A DNA stretch of 64,000 bases from NCBI RefSeq assembly GCF_000687475.1, contig NC_057321.1:2728001-2792000 (forward strand). The letters are read 5' to 3'. The DNA comes from Ustilaginoidea virens. Its lineage: Eukaryota > Ascomycota > Sordariomycetes > Hypocreales > Clavicipitaceae. Positions 23,901 to 35,382 of the stretch are shown piece after piece. Made by a program: the position numbers and the translations under genes. Under the pieces are notes generated by a model, which made no database searches, was not told the DNA's origin, and worked only from the letters and a program-made list of their open reading frames with translations. Within the stretch, counting starts at the first letter, position 1. Each line of letters starts with the position of its first letter.

Positions 23901-25964
23901 CTTAGCCTGTATACAGGCTAGGCAGCGAAAATCAGCATCTTTAACCTTATTAAGGTTAGGTAGACCAGGGGTATTAGTACAAGTCTTTTTAAGTAGCTGA
24001 ATACCTATATGCCCTAGCCGTATATGCCAAATGCCAGCTAATTGTAGTAGCTTCTGATATTCATCAGCTACTATAGGGGCAGGAGTAGGGCTAATAGCCA
24101 CTACAGGGTCTTTGCTAGTCGTAATAGCGGGCTCTGGCTCTTTGCTGGTCGTAATAGCGGGAGAGTTGGTAGTAGGGCTAGTAGCCTCTACGGGTTCCTT
24201 ATTAGTTGTAATAGTAGGAACGGGGGTAATAGTAGTCTCCGGAGGATCACTATAATCAGCAGGGTTAGTAGGGCTGGGGACCTCTACTGTTATACTATTA
24301 GTAACAGTATAATGGCTGCAAGGTTGATGTAGCAGTGGTGTGTCTATTCCTTTCTGTGGAAGGAAAAAGCCATATTTTTCAAAGTTAAAAATGCCGATAC
24401 ATTTACGGCTTGCTGACCAAAGCTGATTTTTAATTAGTACCCCTTTAGCGGCATAGTGCTTTACACCGCTAATAATGTTAATATCCAAGGCAGGAATATA
24501 TAGTGCATTTTTAAGCTCTATAATACCCCATTTGGTGGGATTAACGCCCTATAACACAGTGAATTGTGCTGTGCCCCAACCAGTAGGGGAAATAGGGCCA
24601 CCACCAGTAGTAATTACAAGCTTATCATCCTTTTTAAAATGGTGAAAAGTGGTGAAATGCTTCTTATCATTAACAATATGACAAGTGGAACCTGTATCGT
24701 AAAGGAGGGCATCCTTAGGGGTCCTACCGCCTGATTTAGCACTATAGCTTATATCAGTAAATATAGTAGAAGAAGAAGAAGAATAAGATATATCAGAATT
24801 CTGGGTATTATAATTGCCTATAATAAAGGCCTCGACATCTTGCTAATTATTGCTAGAGTCCTGTTTCTTCTTCTATTGCTACTTCTTTTTCCTATTATTA
24901 GTAGAATTATTCTTACTATTATTAGTAGAAGCGGCATTAGTAGACCCTTTCTTAGAGTTCTTGGAAGCCTTAAGCTGCTTAGGGTTATTAGCAGCCACCT
25001 TAGAAGACCCCTTAGAACGCTGTTCTTCTAGTAAGTCAACCATAAAATACTGGAGGTTAAATTTGCTGCTATTAATAACACCTTGGGCGCTATAAGCCCT
25101 AATCATAGAGCGTTGGCGTTCCATCTAGCGGGTAAATACCCCCTCTACAGCCTAAAGGTACTGGTTAACTTAGTCAAAAGAGTCAATCTTAGAACCTAAG
25201 ATTCTAAGGCGAGATATATAGCTATTAAATTCGCTGTTAAAAGCCTCTAAAGTGCCTTTATAACCGGTAAATGTAAGGGTGTGAAACGTAGGGTATAAGT
25301 GTGCCCGCTGTACTTCTGGTGAGCGGCAGTACTGGGCCACTAGTAAAAGGTAAGCTTCCTCTAGGTCATTACACCAGTCTATAGCCTCTGCAGCCTCTTC
25401 GCCACAGCTATTCTTTAGCATTAGTAGTAAAAGGGCCTGCTCAGACTCATCAAAGTGCCTTGCCATAGAAGGGTCGTTGACAAAATTAGCTATTTTAAAG
25501 GCCCTGAGTTGTATTGTAAGGGCCTGCTTCCACTAGTCGAAATTATAGGGGCTTTTTAGCTTCTGAGACTCCTTAAAGCGGTTAGCAGTCTTAGCTAATT
25601 CCTTAATAGCCCCATCACTAATTTGGTTGGTAATAGTTGTTGTTGGTGCCGTTATGGTATAAAGAGGCTCTTTACCCTTATATTTTATAGGGGTAGAAGG
25701 TTGGTCGATTTCCATAACGTCATCCTCATCATTATCTTTAGTGGTAGTCGTCTTAGTGGAAGGTCCAGCTTTAGTAGGCTCCTTATTAGTAGCCTGGGTG
25801 GTCTAAGTATCGTTATTTTGCCTACTAACTAGGCCCTGTATAAGGTTAGTTAGTGTATTCATCTGGGACTTCATATCATCCATATCTAGCTGTAGTTGTG
25901 CATTAACATCAGCTTCAGTATCGGATTCAGGGACCTTATAGGTAGAGGACCCTGATTCTGCCAT
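20967..25964 (-). pseudogene. Copia-C gag-pol, one frame broken only by stops
   Basis: ATG at 25962-25964 (MAESGSSTYKVPES) to TAA at 20967-20969, 4998 nt, all in one frame with no indel but roughly twenty TAG/TAA codons at Gln or Trp positions. Order: gag (about 25960-24870, Lys/Asn/Ser-rich tail); protease-like segment LLYDTGSTCHIVND near 24700; integrase with HIRLGHIG and CLAC zinc residues near 24000, DIIEGDTF and FHYDGGNEI acidic residues; a long variable linker with GP(T/A) repeats at 22720-22850; RT from about 22530 with KARLVVKGFMQ, ALYGLKQAPREW and intact YVDD at 21915-21926; RNase H with SDSDFANCKETSKSTGG, CDNQGSI and the C-terminal MPADGLTKPLP. Gag-pol without a frameshift is typical for copia. 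The long open segments suggest a comparatively recent death. Confidence 0.92.
22720..22850 (-). repeat. GP-rich coding repeat in Copia-C linker
   Basis: Tandem (A/G)TAGGGCCxGTAGGGC-like units on the plus strand; the minus-strand frame reads Gly-Pro-Thr/Ala repeats between integrase and RT. A likely expandable spacer rather than a catalytic domain. Confidence 0.6.
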
Positions 25965-26710
25965 TGTGGGCAAAAAGGGTTTAAAAATCCGTTGAAAAAT
26001 GGTGCCGATGGTTGTAAGAACAGAGGAATAACTAGCTGAATAGCTAGCAAAATAGTCGAATAATTAGTAAAATAGCCAGTATATATAGTGGCTAGTAGCC
26101 TACTATAAAAGGTGACCGCAGAGTATAGCGGTAGGTCTCAATATAAAAGCACAGATGCCGTAGGCGTTATGCAAGTCCGTATTATAGCGTTGGTGTTCAA
26201 AGTGCTTATAGGTACCGCAATATGGGAACCGTAAGTGCCGCAGGTACCGTAGGTGCTGTAATATAGGTGCCGTGAGTGCCGTGAGTGCTGTAGGTGCCGT
26301 AATATAAAGGTGCCGTAAGTGCCGTACCAAAGGTGCTATAAGTGGAAGAGTATAACAGGTGCCGTACAGTGCAGTAGGTATCGTGCACTAGGTGCAAAAG
26401 TGTTATACAGTGATATAGTGTATTAGATATTACACTATAAAATCCGTAGGTGCCGTAGGTTACGCCGAAAATAACGTAAGGTTACGCTAAAAGTGCCGTG
26501 AGGTTACGCCGTAAGTTGCCGTTATGTACGCCGTTGATTGCCGCAGGATAATACCGTAGTAATAAAGGGTAAGCCAAGGTAATAATAGGTAAGCCGAAGG
26601 TAATAAGGGTAAGCCGAAGGTGCCAAAGAATTAGCTATATTAGTAGTACTAATAAGCAAAAGAGATCAAGGGGTGAACACAAAAAGTAGGGTGAAACAAA
26701 GAAGTAAAAC
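25965..26710 (-). repeat. Copia-C leader with GGTGCCGTA minisatellite
   Basis: Non-coding 5' leader of about 0.75 kb. Between about 26200 and 26630 it consists of degenerate (A/G)GTGCCGTAAGT-type units of 9-12 bp, then AGGTAATAAGGGTAAGCCGA units at about 26560-26620. The apparent His/Tyr/Thr-rich reading frames here are low-complexity by-products, not genes. Confidence 0.7.
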
Positions 26711-26724
26711 CCGGGCTCATAACC
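26711..26724 (-). promoter_or_regulatory. Copia-C primer-binding site (initiator tRNA-Met anticodon arm)
   Basis: Plus strand CCGGGCTCATAACC corresponds to the anticodon stem-loop (CAU) of eukaryotic initiator tRNA-Met, so on the element strand GGTTATGAGCCCGG can pair with that tRNA. Copia-type elements are known to use an internal half-tRNA primer from this region. Identical sites occur in Copia-D (41313-41326) and Copia-E (54792-54805). Confidence 0.82.
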
Positions 26725-26813
26725 TATTGCAATTCTAAAGGTCGCAGACAGTCTCGTGCCATCTAGCTAGCTAGTAAGGCTCTGCTTTTATAGTGACCTT
26801 TAGAATTGCAATA
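26725..26813 (-). repeat. 89-bp fold-back terminus replacing Copia-C 5' LTR
   Basis: Begins TATTGCAATTCTAAAGGTC and ends with the exact inverse GACCTTTAGAATTGCAATA. Its core of about 50 bp is the reverse complement of 20136-20186 in the 3' LTR. Read on the element strand, the 5' end is an inverted copy of the last ~74 nt of the LTR followed by the normal last 15-19 nt and the primer site. The GTATA duplication outside shows this aberrant end was the one integrated. Confidence 0.8.
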
Positions 26814-28269
26814 GTATATATCGGGCCTAATAGATAGTAGTTGCGAATAAGGAATAATAATTTCTAGTAGAGGTGGCGATATAAAAATAAATTGCTAACT
26901 ATACCCTAAATGCATATAGTATGCTCTTTTACTAGGTATAGATATAGCTTCTATCGTTTAAGCCCTTAACCACTATAGTAATCTAATACTGCTATAACTC
27001 GCCTATTGTAGGCTACCTAAGGAAAAATACTACCTTCTAATTATTATAATAGGATTATTATTTCGATAATATATTATTTAAGGTAGCAAAATACGTTTAG
27101 AATTACTAATACCACGGGATATATAAGAGCCGCTAATTGCGCTAAGGGCTACTATAATTACTACTAATTGCAGACCGCTTTTAGTTATAGATATCAGTCG
27201 ACTTTATAACTAACCTTCCTACCTATAACGCCTCTAACCCGCGATTCCTTATAGTAATTATAGACTGCTTATCGAAGTATATCTAACTTAAGGCTATATA
27301 CTTAATAAAAGCAAAAGACTATATAAAACGCTTCTAATAGTACTAATAGCGCTTTTATAGCTTCCCTAAGGAGATTATTAGCAATTAAGGTTTAGATTAG
27401 GTAGGCTAATTTTAGTTTATACTATATAAATTAGTTAGGACTAAGCAATTTCTATTAATAATATACCACCTTTAAACCAATAGCAATATAAAGCGAATAA
27501 ACTAAAAGGTATATGCGGTCCTCTATATTATAGTTTCTTTTAATTAGTACGATTAGCTATACCATCTTACGGTATATTAACTCGCGTTAAATAACTAGAT
27601 ATTATTTATTACTGGGTTTAGCCTAAACTAGCTACTTAATAGGTTTAATATTCTAATTATCGCTTTGCCTCTAGAGGTAACCCTAAGCTTAATTACCCTA
27701 AAGGGGCATATAGCTCTCTTTTTTAGTAACTTTAAAAAGGGATAGGAATTAGCCTAAGCTGCTATCGCCTTCGCATAATAATAATAGTAAAATACCATTA
27801 ACCGTTTATAATGCCCGGCTAAACGCTTTTAGGTTAGTAACTAGATATAATTAAACCTCTAGAATATTAAAACGAACTGCCTATATAAGAAGCTCGATTA
27901 GGCCTCTATTAAATATATTATTATTGCTATCCTATTACCGCTTAATATCTAGCTTAATATTCTATAAAGTATTTATTTAGTTTTCTATATTAATCTAATT
28001 AAATAAGCTGCTTCCAATTTATTACCTAATTAGGTAATAACCGATATATAACCTAAGCCCCTATTTATCTTCCCCTAAGACTTTATAAACCTATATAAGG
28101 AGTATAAGGTTAAAGAGATACTTATAGTAAAAAACGTATAGAGCTAAGGATAGAAACATAATATACTTATAAAATAGAAAGGATACGATTTACTAATATA
28201 AAAACCCCTAAAAAACTTCGAGAATACTATTATATAAGAAATATTTAAGGCTAAATAGGGGGATATTAG

Positions 28270-28556
28270 TGTGACGGACTGGCCCTAGGGCGACTGCGAA
28301 TAGGCGTTAATCGGATATATTGATAAAACTAAGGAGGAAGGGAGAAAAGCCCGAATCGGGTCCCTTCCGCAGTCTATATACATCCGTGTGTGGCGCGGGC
28401 TAGAGCCCTAGCGTTGCCCTTATGGGCCCGCGCGTCTACCTTATATCATCCGTTCCGGACTAGGCACGGGCGCAGCCCGAGCCTCAGTCAATCTATAACA
28501 CGGGCATAGCCCGAGTCCGTCAATCTATGACACGGGCATAGCCCGAGTCCGTAACA
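28270..28556 (-). repeat. Gypsy-A2 3' LTR
   Basis: 287 bp, TGTGACGGACTGGCCC to GAGTCCGTAACA in plus-strand view. It is 32 bp longer than Gypsy-A1's LTR through a second copy of the unit containing CAATCTATGACACGGGCATA. The adjacent TACCCCCCTTCGC is the complement of the polypurine tract. Confidence 0.92.
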
Positions 28557-28600
28557 TACCCCCCTTCGCCGGGAAAAATTTCATCCGTTCCGTATCGGGG

Positions 28601-31600
28601 TTACTATAGGGTTCGACCGGGTCTATTATATATCCGAATATCCCCCTATTTAACCTTAAATGCCGCCCGCGCTGCGGTATCCTTAAAGTTCTTTAGCGGT
28701 TCTTAAGTCGGCGAGTTATACCCTTTCTATTTTACTAGTATATTATATTTGCCGCTATAACCCCGAGCGTTTTTAGTAGCTAGTATCTCTTCGACTTTAA
28801 ATTCCTTATGCGGGGTATTAAAGTCCTTTAGTAGGACTAGTAGGGGACCGGGCCTAGTATCTATAAGTATTTAGCTCGGCAGTAGGTCGGAAGCAGTATA
28901 TTCTATAAGATTAATATAAAAAACTAGGTGGATACTATTAGGAATATTAAATCGGATATTAAGCGGGGATAGGACGGCTACAATAGTATACTTAGCAGAT
29001 ACCTAATCAAGCTTCTTATAAGGCCGGTTAGTCTTAATATTCCATAGGCTTAGCTAGACTTAGTCCCTAATTTAGTAATATTCTATTAGGCATCGGGAGC
29101 GGTTTATTATATCCTATTACCGCTATTAGGTAAAGGCGATAGCGGCCTAAGCGAGTTCGCCCCCCTCCTATATTATAGCTAAAAAGTGCGCCGCTCGCCC
29201 TTTAGGGGTCGTTAGACTCGATATAATATTAAGGGAAGGTACTATAATAAGAGAGTTAAAGCCATTCAAAAGATAGTTAAGACTATATCTAGTAACTAAA
29301 GAAGTATAGTTATTTAGAGCGTATTAATAAATCGTGAGATATTGGGGCTAATCGTATTAGTCGAATGCTACTTTAACGTATAAGATAGCCTAGACCTCCT
29401 AGTTTATATACTCTATACTACCGTCGGTCTAGGGGTAGTATATAGTCGAAAGGAGTTATTTAGTTCTAATAGCCTTATATATTATAGTCTAGAATTAGCC
29501 TACTTAGTCTGAGCCTCTATTGCTAATAATCTAGATGGAAAATCTATAGTACTGCTATTAGTAGTTGAGAAACTGTTTTGTATAATCCTCTACTCGCATT
29601 AAGTATATCGCTTTAAGCTAAATATACTTAGATAGGCAGTCGGTAATAACTATTAGGTAATATAGGTCGGAGGCATCCTAGGCTAGGAGGTTAGTTATAA
29701 AGTCAATAGAGATTTAAAATTAAAAACGATCTAGGATCGGTAAAGGCTAGAGTAGGCCCTATTGCAATTAGCAGCTCTTATGCGCCCTACGGTATTAGTA
29801 ATTCTAAATAAACTAAACTATCTTAGACGATATACTATTAAAGTAGTAGTCTTATTGTAAGAATTAAAAGGTTATATTCTTCCTTAGGTGCCCTACGGTA
29901 GGGGAGTTATAGTATTATTAGATTACTATAATTATTAGTAGCTTAAATAAAGGGAGCTAAATCTAGCCCTAGTAGAGTAGCGCTCTATAAGTATTTAGGG
30001 TATAATCTACGATCTATTTTCTAATTTTCGCCTCTATAGGGAATTATCGTTCTTTATTCGCTATAGCCTTCTATTAGGCCCGATATAATTCGTCTTTAGC
30101 TATAGCCTAGTCTTAAAGCGCCTATAGGTATATATTAGTAAAGACTTAAGAGCCGCTAGGTAAAAAGACTCCGGTCGATAAAGCCGCTATTAGCTTATCC
30201 TCTATTATATCTAGGGCTATAATTAGCCGATCTCTTATCGGGTCCGGCTAGACCTTTATTAGATCTGCCTCTATAGTGGAAATAGATAATAGTTAAAGGA
30301 TTTAGCTAAACCTTAGTATTGCGCTATCTGCCTTTTGCTCCTATCGCGAAAGGGCATTAGGGCATTAAGCCTATAAGCCGGGCCGGTACTAAAGGTAGAA
30401 ATTAAAAAGGGCTAATATTTTAGCCTATCGCGCTTAGCGTTCTAATATCTCTTTTAGTCGGGCGAAATACTTAAGGTTTTTATAGTCCGTAAGGATCGTA
30501 AATAGGGCGGTAATAGAATAGAGTTCAGCCGATTACGCCTTAAGGTATATAATAATGGTAAGCAGCTCCTTATTATAGATAGTATAGTTCCGTTTAGCCT
30601 TTATAAGCTATACCGAATAGTATGCGATTAGGTAAAGTATTTTATCCTCCCCGATCTAGGAGAGGCAGCTACTAAAAGCTATACTAAAGCTATCTACCTT
30701 AAGGATTATTTCCTTCTTAGGGTCCTATTAGGCGAAAACTAGGTATAAGATAAAGCACTATTTAAGTATTTAAAAAGCCTTTTCCTCTTTTTCGAGCTAT
30801 TAAAAGGGAATACCCTTCTATATTAATCGAATTAGGGGCTTAGCTAAGTAGGAGAAGTCTAGGATAAAATTATAGTAAAAGTTTGTAAAACCTAAGAAGC
30901 TTTAGACGCCTTATAATTTTATAGGGGCTTTTTATTTTTAGATCGCCTTAATCTTCTTAAGGTTTAGGTAGATCTCCTTCCCTACTATTATAATATAGCC
31001 GAGGTAATATACCTCCTTTACTGCGAAGTTATATTTATCTAGATTTAGATTTAGATTGGCATTTTATAGGTATTTAAAGATAACCCTAATGCGGTCTATA
31101 TATTCCTTCTATAAGCTGCCGGTATAGACTAAAATATTATCTAAGTAGGCGATAGCAAAATCCCCTAATAAGTCCCCTAAGGCCCTATTAATATAATATT
31201 AAAATATCGCGGGGGCTTTAGTTAGGCTAAAGGGGGTTACTAACTACTTAAAGAGGCCGAAGCGGGTCTAGAATACAATTAGGTATTTATCGCCTTCAGT
31301 AATATAGATTTTATAGAATATAGCGTAAATATCTACCTTTATAAACTATTTCGCCTAAGATAGGGAATATAGTATCTCTTTAATTAAGGGAAGGGGATAC
31401 CGATCCTATACTATAACCTTATTTAAGGCCCGATAATCTATATAAAAACGCTATCTACCGTTCGCCTTTTTCGCGAATAGGATTAATGCTACTACCGATA
31501 AGGAGCTTATATAGATCTATCCTTTATCTATAAGGTCTATTACCTATCTCCGAACCTTAAGTAGCTAGTCCCGCGGTATATTATATAGCAGTCCCTATAG

Positions 31601-33604
31601 GAGGTCGGGTAGCCCCCTATCTAAGGTCGGTTTAAGCTTAATATAGTAATTAAGTATGCCCTAGTATAGTAGGAGGCTAAAGGCCTTTACCTTATCGAAG
31701 AGGTTAGCAAAGTCCTAGAGCTCTAGTAGTAGGGTCTATAGCTAGGCCGGAGGGGAAGCTAAATTCTAATACAGTAGGAGTATAATATAGAGGATGCATA
31801 TAAGCTCCTATAGGCTTATAAAGAAAAAAGAGGTCGAATTATCTTAGGTATATACCGCGCGTTATAGTATACTATAAAAGACCGATCTAAGAATATTAAT
31901 TATGGCAGGCCTAAAGGATCGAGTAGTTAATTCCCTTATAAAAAGGCTGCTAATAGCTCTAATTTTTAATTAATACCGCTTTACCTAAAGTTTGATATTA
32001 TAGTACTTTATCTAAGGCAACCCTAGGATAATATCGCGGGTAAAGCCTAGGATAATATATAGTATTATGGCTAATAGCTATCTATCGATATTAATATTAA
32101 TATAGATAGTATAGGTAATCGAGGGGGTAGTCTACCGCTCCCCCGATCGACTCTTTACGTCTACTATAGTTCTAAGTTTCCTATAAGACGGTAGGCAGAT
32201 AGGCTAGAGTCCTAACCTTTAGATGGTTCTTTCGCTTATCGCACTATAGTAGTTATAATTAGAATTAATTAGGGTATTAATAAAGGTAGAATTATTATAT
32301 AATATTGGGACTAAAAAGGGATGTCTATCTATACGGTCCTTAATATTATTAGTCTCTTTTATATAGTATTCCTATCGTAACCTAGCTAGAGGCTAGGTGC
32401 GTTTTTTAAGCCTTCTTGCGAGATTCGGCTTAAAGGCTAGTCTTTTCCCTAGGGATTGCTATTATTACTATCTCTAAGCTTGGCAATTTATAAGGCTTTT
32501 ACGGCCTTTAGGTCTATAAAAGCTATAGTTATTTCTAGTAGAGGCCGGGCCGGCCTTAGCTTATATTCCAGCATTTTATAGCCGGTATCTCTACATCGGG
32601 TATAAAGTGATTTCTAGTAGTACTCCTTAAGGACCTCTTTTAAAACCTATACTGCCCTTTTAACGGATAATTTCTCTTTGCCCTTCGAACCTAATTTATT
32701 AACGCCTATTATAGGCATATTACTATCCTTATCCTAAGCGGTTGCCTACAGATCCTAGGCGTTATCGTTATAATTCCGATAAGGGTCTGTATAGCATTTC
32801 GCGGTAAAGCTTATCTCTAGGTCGATAGCGATTTTACGGTACTATATAACGGCTGTATTATAATCCTTACGAGAGACCCTTAGGCCGATAATCTTATCTA
32901 ATATATAAGGGTTAAAGGCGGATCGGAGTATTTCTAGCTTAACCGATTTAGGCTATTTAAGCCCCCCTATTAATACTAATTTCTCTTTAAAATATATAAA
33001 AAAGGTAAAAAAGGGTTCTTTTAGCGCCTAATAGAGGGTATACTTAAGCTCGCTAATCGCATATTCCTCCTAATATAAGTCCTCAAAGAGTCGCTATAAG
33101 TAGTTAAAGAAAGCTATAGGGTAGTAATAGAAGGCCACGCCATTCTCAAAAAATACCGCAACTTAAGATTAGACTATAGCTAAGAGGTTCTAATAGATAA
33201 ATATCTATTAGGTCTTATTATTACCAATAAAGTCCCAATCGATCTCTAATTTATACTCTATAAAGGTCTTCTATACAGTAAATATAGCCTTTTTACCGTT
33301 AACGGGTTCCCCAACTAGTATTAGCTTACGCCTAGGTTAGGTTTCCTTTAGGGTTAGGATAAAGTCAGTCTAAGACCGGTTAGGGGTTATTATAAGGGCT
33401 AGCGATAGTTATTATTGCATTTGGTCGATAAGGGCTAGTATCTAACGCTCGGTCTGTTCGGCCTAAGCGCGCATTTAATACTCACTCTTCTGGCTTTAGG
33501 ATAGCTATTCTTAGAACCTTATATTAAGGACTTCTATAGCATTAGTAATTGACTCCTATTAAACGGCCTATTAATAAGCGGAGGCACATTAGGCATTATC
33601 TAAG
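28601..33604 (-). pseudogene. Gypsy-A2 gag-pol-chromodomain relic
   Basis: Minus-strand counterpart of the Gypsy-A1 gene with the same domain order. Chromodomain about 28660-28820, integrase about 29230-29900, RNase H about 30400-30720, RT about 30850-31460, protease about 32050-32330, gag about 32750-33600. The RT motif is YLDN at 31137-31148: GAT GAT has become GAT AAT, a TpG-to-TpA change. Stops occur throughout. Some domains are closer to the ancestral sequence than in A1, for example the integrase-chromodomain linker. Confidence 0.88.
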
Positions 33605-33688
33605 CCCGTAGTATTCTATAAGGGCCCTATATCTATTATCGGCAGTTATATATAGTATAACAATAAGGGTTAAGAGAGTTTTATTAAT

Positions 33689-33975
33689 TATAATGGACTA
33701 GCCCTAGGGCGATTACAAATAGGCATTAATCGGATATATTAATAAAACTAAGGAGGAAGGGAGAAGAGCCCGAATCGGGTCCCTTCCGCAGTCTATATAC
33801 ATCCGTGTATGGCGCGGGCTAGAGCCCTAGCGTTGCCCTTATAGGCCCGCGCGTCTACCTTATATCATCCGTTCCGGACTAGGCACGGGCGCAGCCCGAG
33901 CCTCAGTCAATCCATGACACAGGCATAGCCCGAGTCCGTCAATCCATGACACGGGCATAGCCCGAGTCCGTGACA
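33689..33975 (-). repeat. Gypsy-A2 5' LTR
   Basis: 287 bp with the same 32-bp internal duplication as the 3' copy, so the duplication predates insertion. It ends CGAGTCCGTGACA, immediately followed by ATTAG. Confidence 0.9.
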
Positions 33976-34591
33976 ATTAGGACTTATAATAGGCCTAGCT
34001 AGGTCTTAAAATAGGGTCTATTAGACTAATAAATAATGCCGAACGCCTACTACTATAAGTAAAATATAAAATAATAAAAATATTTTAAAAAAAATATAAT
34101 AAACTAAACTAAGGCCGATATAGGCTTACCCTTAATATGCCCCCTTTTAGGGCCACTTTTTATCTCCTTAAGCCTCCTCCTATTCTTATAGCGGCATATA
34201 GGCTAATAGTAGTATGAGTCTTTATAGGATAAGGCACGCCTATAGGCTATATATTAAATAGGGATAGTTCCCTATATATCTATAATATAATAGAGTCTAT
34301 AGGCTACTATAAGGCGAATACGGCAAAGGCATACTAAGAGACAATAAGACCCTTTAATAAGATAAGGCCGGATAATACAATATCTATAGTAGCGGCTATA
34401 ATAAAAACGGTAAAGGCATAAGAGGCTATAGAGTAGGATCTGCCTACTATTATAGGGGTTATATTAGATAACCTTATGCCGGCAGCGGTAGAGCTTCTAT
34501 ATAATACCAGCCGCCCTAGTTATATAATAGTTCCACCTCTACGTAATATATAGGGAGGGTAGGCCGAAATAGAGGTAGGGGTAATTAAAGG

Positions 34592-35295
34592 TGTTGCAAA
34601 ATGGTGATTCAGAACACTGTTGGAAATGTACTGGATACCGACAGTGGCGTACAAGGCGTTGCAGAATAAAATAAAGAGCTGGTTAAAGATTTAAAGCGCA
34701 CAAGAGGTTGACCAGAGCAAAGATGTCAGGGAAATCTGATTCTAATTGTTGGTGACTATTCTAGCTAGAAAGAGGGAATTTTGGGCATATTTCTACCATC
34801 TTGAAAAAGTGGTTGAAAATAATGAAAAACCGCAAAAATAGCGAAAAACCCGACAAAAAGTCGGTCTGCCCAACCGTGCCCAATATCCTACCCAATGCCT
34901 ACCCAACCAAGCCCAGTGGCTTATAGCGGTGTGCCGGATGCCCTATAACAGCCTGCCGTACGGGCCGGAAGCCCTATATCGGTCTGCCGTAAATGACCGG
35001 TGTAGCGGGTGACTGTATGTAGAAGGCCGAAAGTGCTGGTTTGCCCATTTGGTAATCCCGTAGAAATGCGCCGCCTGTTGTGGGCCCTGTGGCCCGCTGT
35101 GACCGGCCGCTGTGGCCGGCTGTAGGGCGCTGTGCCGGTGCCGTGACCGGCGCTGTGGCCCACTGTAATCGGCGTTGTGGGGCGCTATGCCCCACTATAG
35201 CGCCTAGTATAGCCACCGCGATATCTCAACGTAGAGACATCGTACGGTAGCAAGACCAGTACCAAAATACAGCTAAAAAGGCGCTGATTTCAACA
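34592..35295 (-). repeat. Copia-D 3' LTR with GC-rich block
   Basis: 704 bp, TGTTGCAAAATGG to GCTGATTTCAACA in plus view, followed by CCCCCTCTGATTAGC (polypurine tract complement). 35080-35200 is built of GCTGTGGCC/CGGCGCTGTG-type repeats, strikingly GC-rich for this window. Open frames across it on the minus strand are repeat artefacts. Confidence 0.92.
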
Positions 35296-35382
35296 CCCCC
35301 TCTGATTAGCAACATAGCCAATCCTAGCGTTAGAATAAAAGAAAGAAACCCTATAAAAAATTAGAAAAAAAAGATGATGATG

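Larger units (their letters stand above)
20117..26813 (-). mobile_element. Copia-C, copia element with fold-back 5' end
   Basis: Inserted in Gypsy-B with duplication GTATA (20112-20116, 26814-26818). It has a 722-bp 3' LTR at the left, a purine tract, a single-frame gag-pol, a repeat-rich leader and an initiator-tRNA primer site. Instead of a full 5' LTR, the right end has only an 89-bp terminus that is an inverted repeat of the LTR end. It is better preserved than the gypsy elements. Confidence 0.9.
16700..28265 (+). pseudogene. Gypsy-B gag-pol-chromodomain relic (split by Copia-C)
   Basis: Gag about 16900-17550; protease about 17930-18250; RT about 18770-19330, where the catalytic motif reads YLND at 19109-19120 (first Asp changed to Asn in TpG-to-TpA context). 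RNase H is about 19500-19800. The frame is then broken by Copia-C at 20116 just before the integrase. It resumes at 26819, with integrase to about 27600 and a decayed chromodomain about 28090-28260 (YKVKEIL, PLKNFEN). Gypsy-A2 cuts it at 28269. Stops are very frequent. Coordinates cover the insertion. Confidence 0.82.
28270..33975 (-). mobile_element. Gypsy-A2, chromovirus nested in Gypsy-B
   Basis: 5.7-kb minus-strand copy of the Gypsy-A family; LTRs of 287 bp each and duplication ATTAG at 28265-28269 and 33976-33980. It lies at the 3' end of the Gypsy-B chromodomain. Primer site and self-primer are the same 11-mer pair as in Gypsy-A1. Confidence 0.93.

Noticed and set aside
24840..25095. 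Leu/Phe-rich plus-strand frames resembling membrane segments
   Set aside because: Antisense shadow of the Lys/Asn/Ser-rich end of Copia-C gag; the same holds for 39907-40131 in Copia-D.
26103..26397. Tyr/His/Thr-rich minus-strand frames
   Set aside because: Low-complexity translation of the GGTGCCGTA leader repeat.
20117..26813. Copia-C ends as terminal inverted repeats of a DNA transposon
   Set aside because: The interior is a complete copia gag-pol with primer site and polypurine tract; the inverted ends are explained by a rearranged 5' LTR. A 5-bp duplication also fits copia integrase.
33981..34591. Sense-strand (plus) frame at the 3' end of Gypsy-B with a LDNLMPAAVELLYNTSRP stretch
   Set aside because: Competing reading of the same DNA as the antisense frame; it is short and does not continue convincingly into 42036 onward, though it cannot be fully excluded.
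34921..35216. Two overlapping 80-codon frames, also repeated at 41656-42000 and 56206-56653
   Set aside because: They lie in the GC-rich block of Copia-D/E LTRs and are repeat artefacts, not genes.
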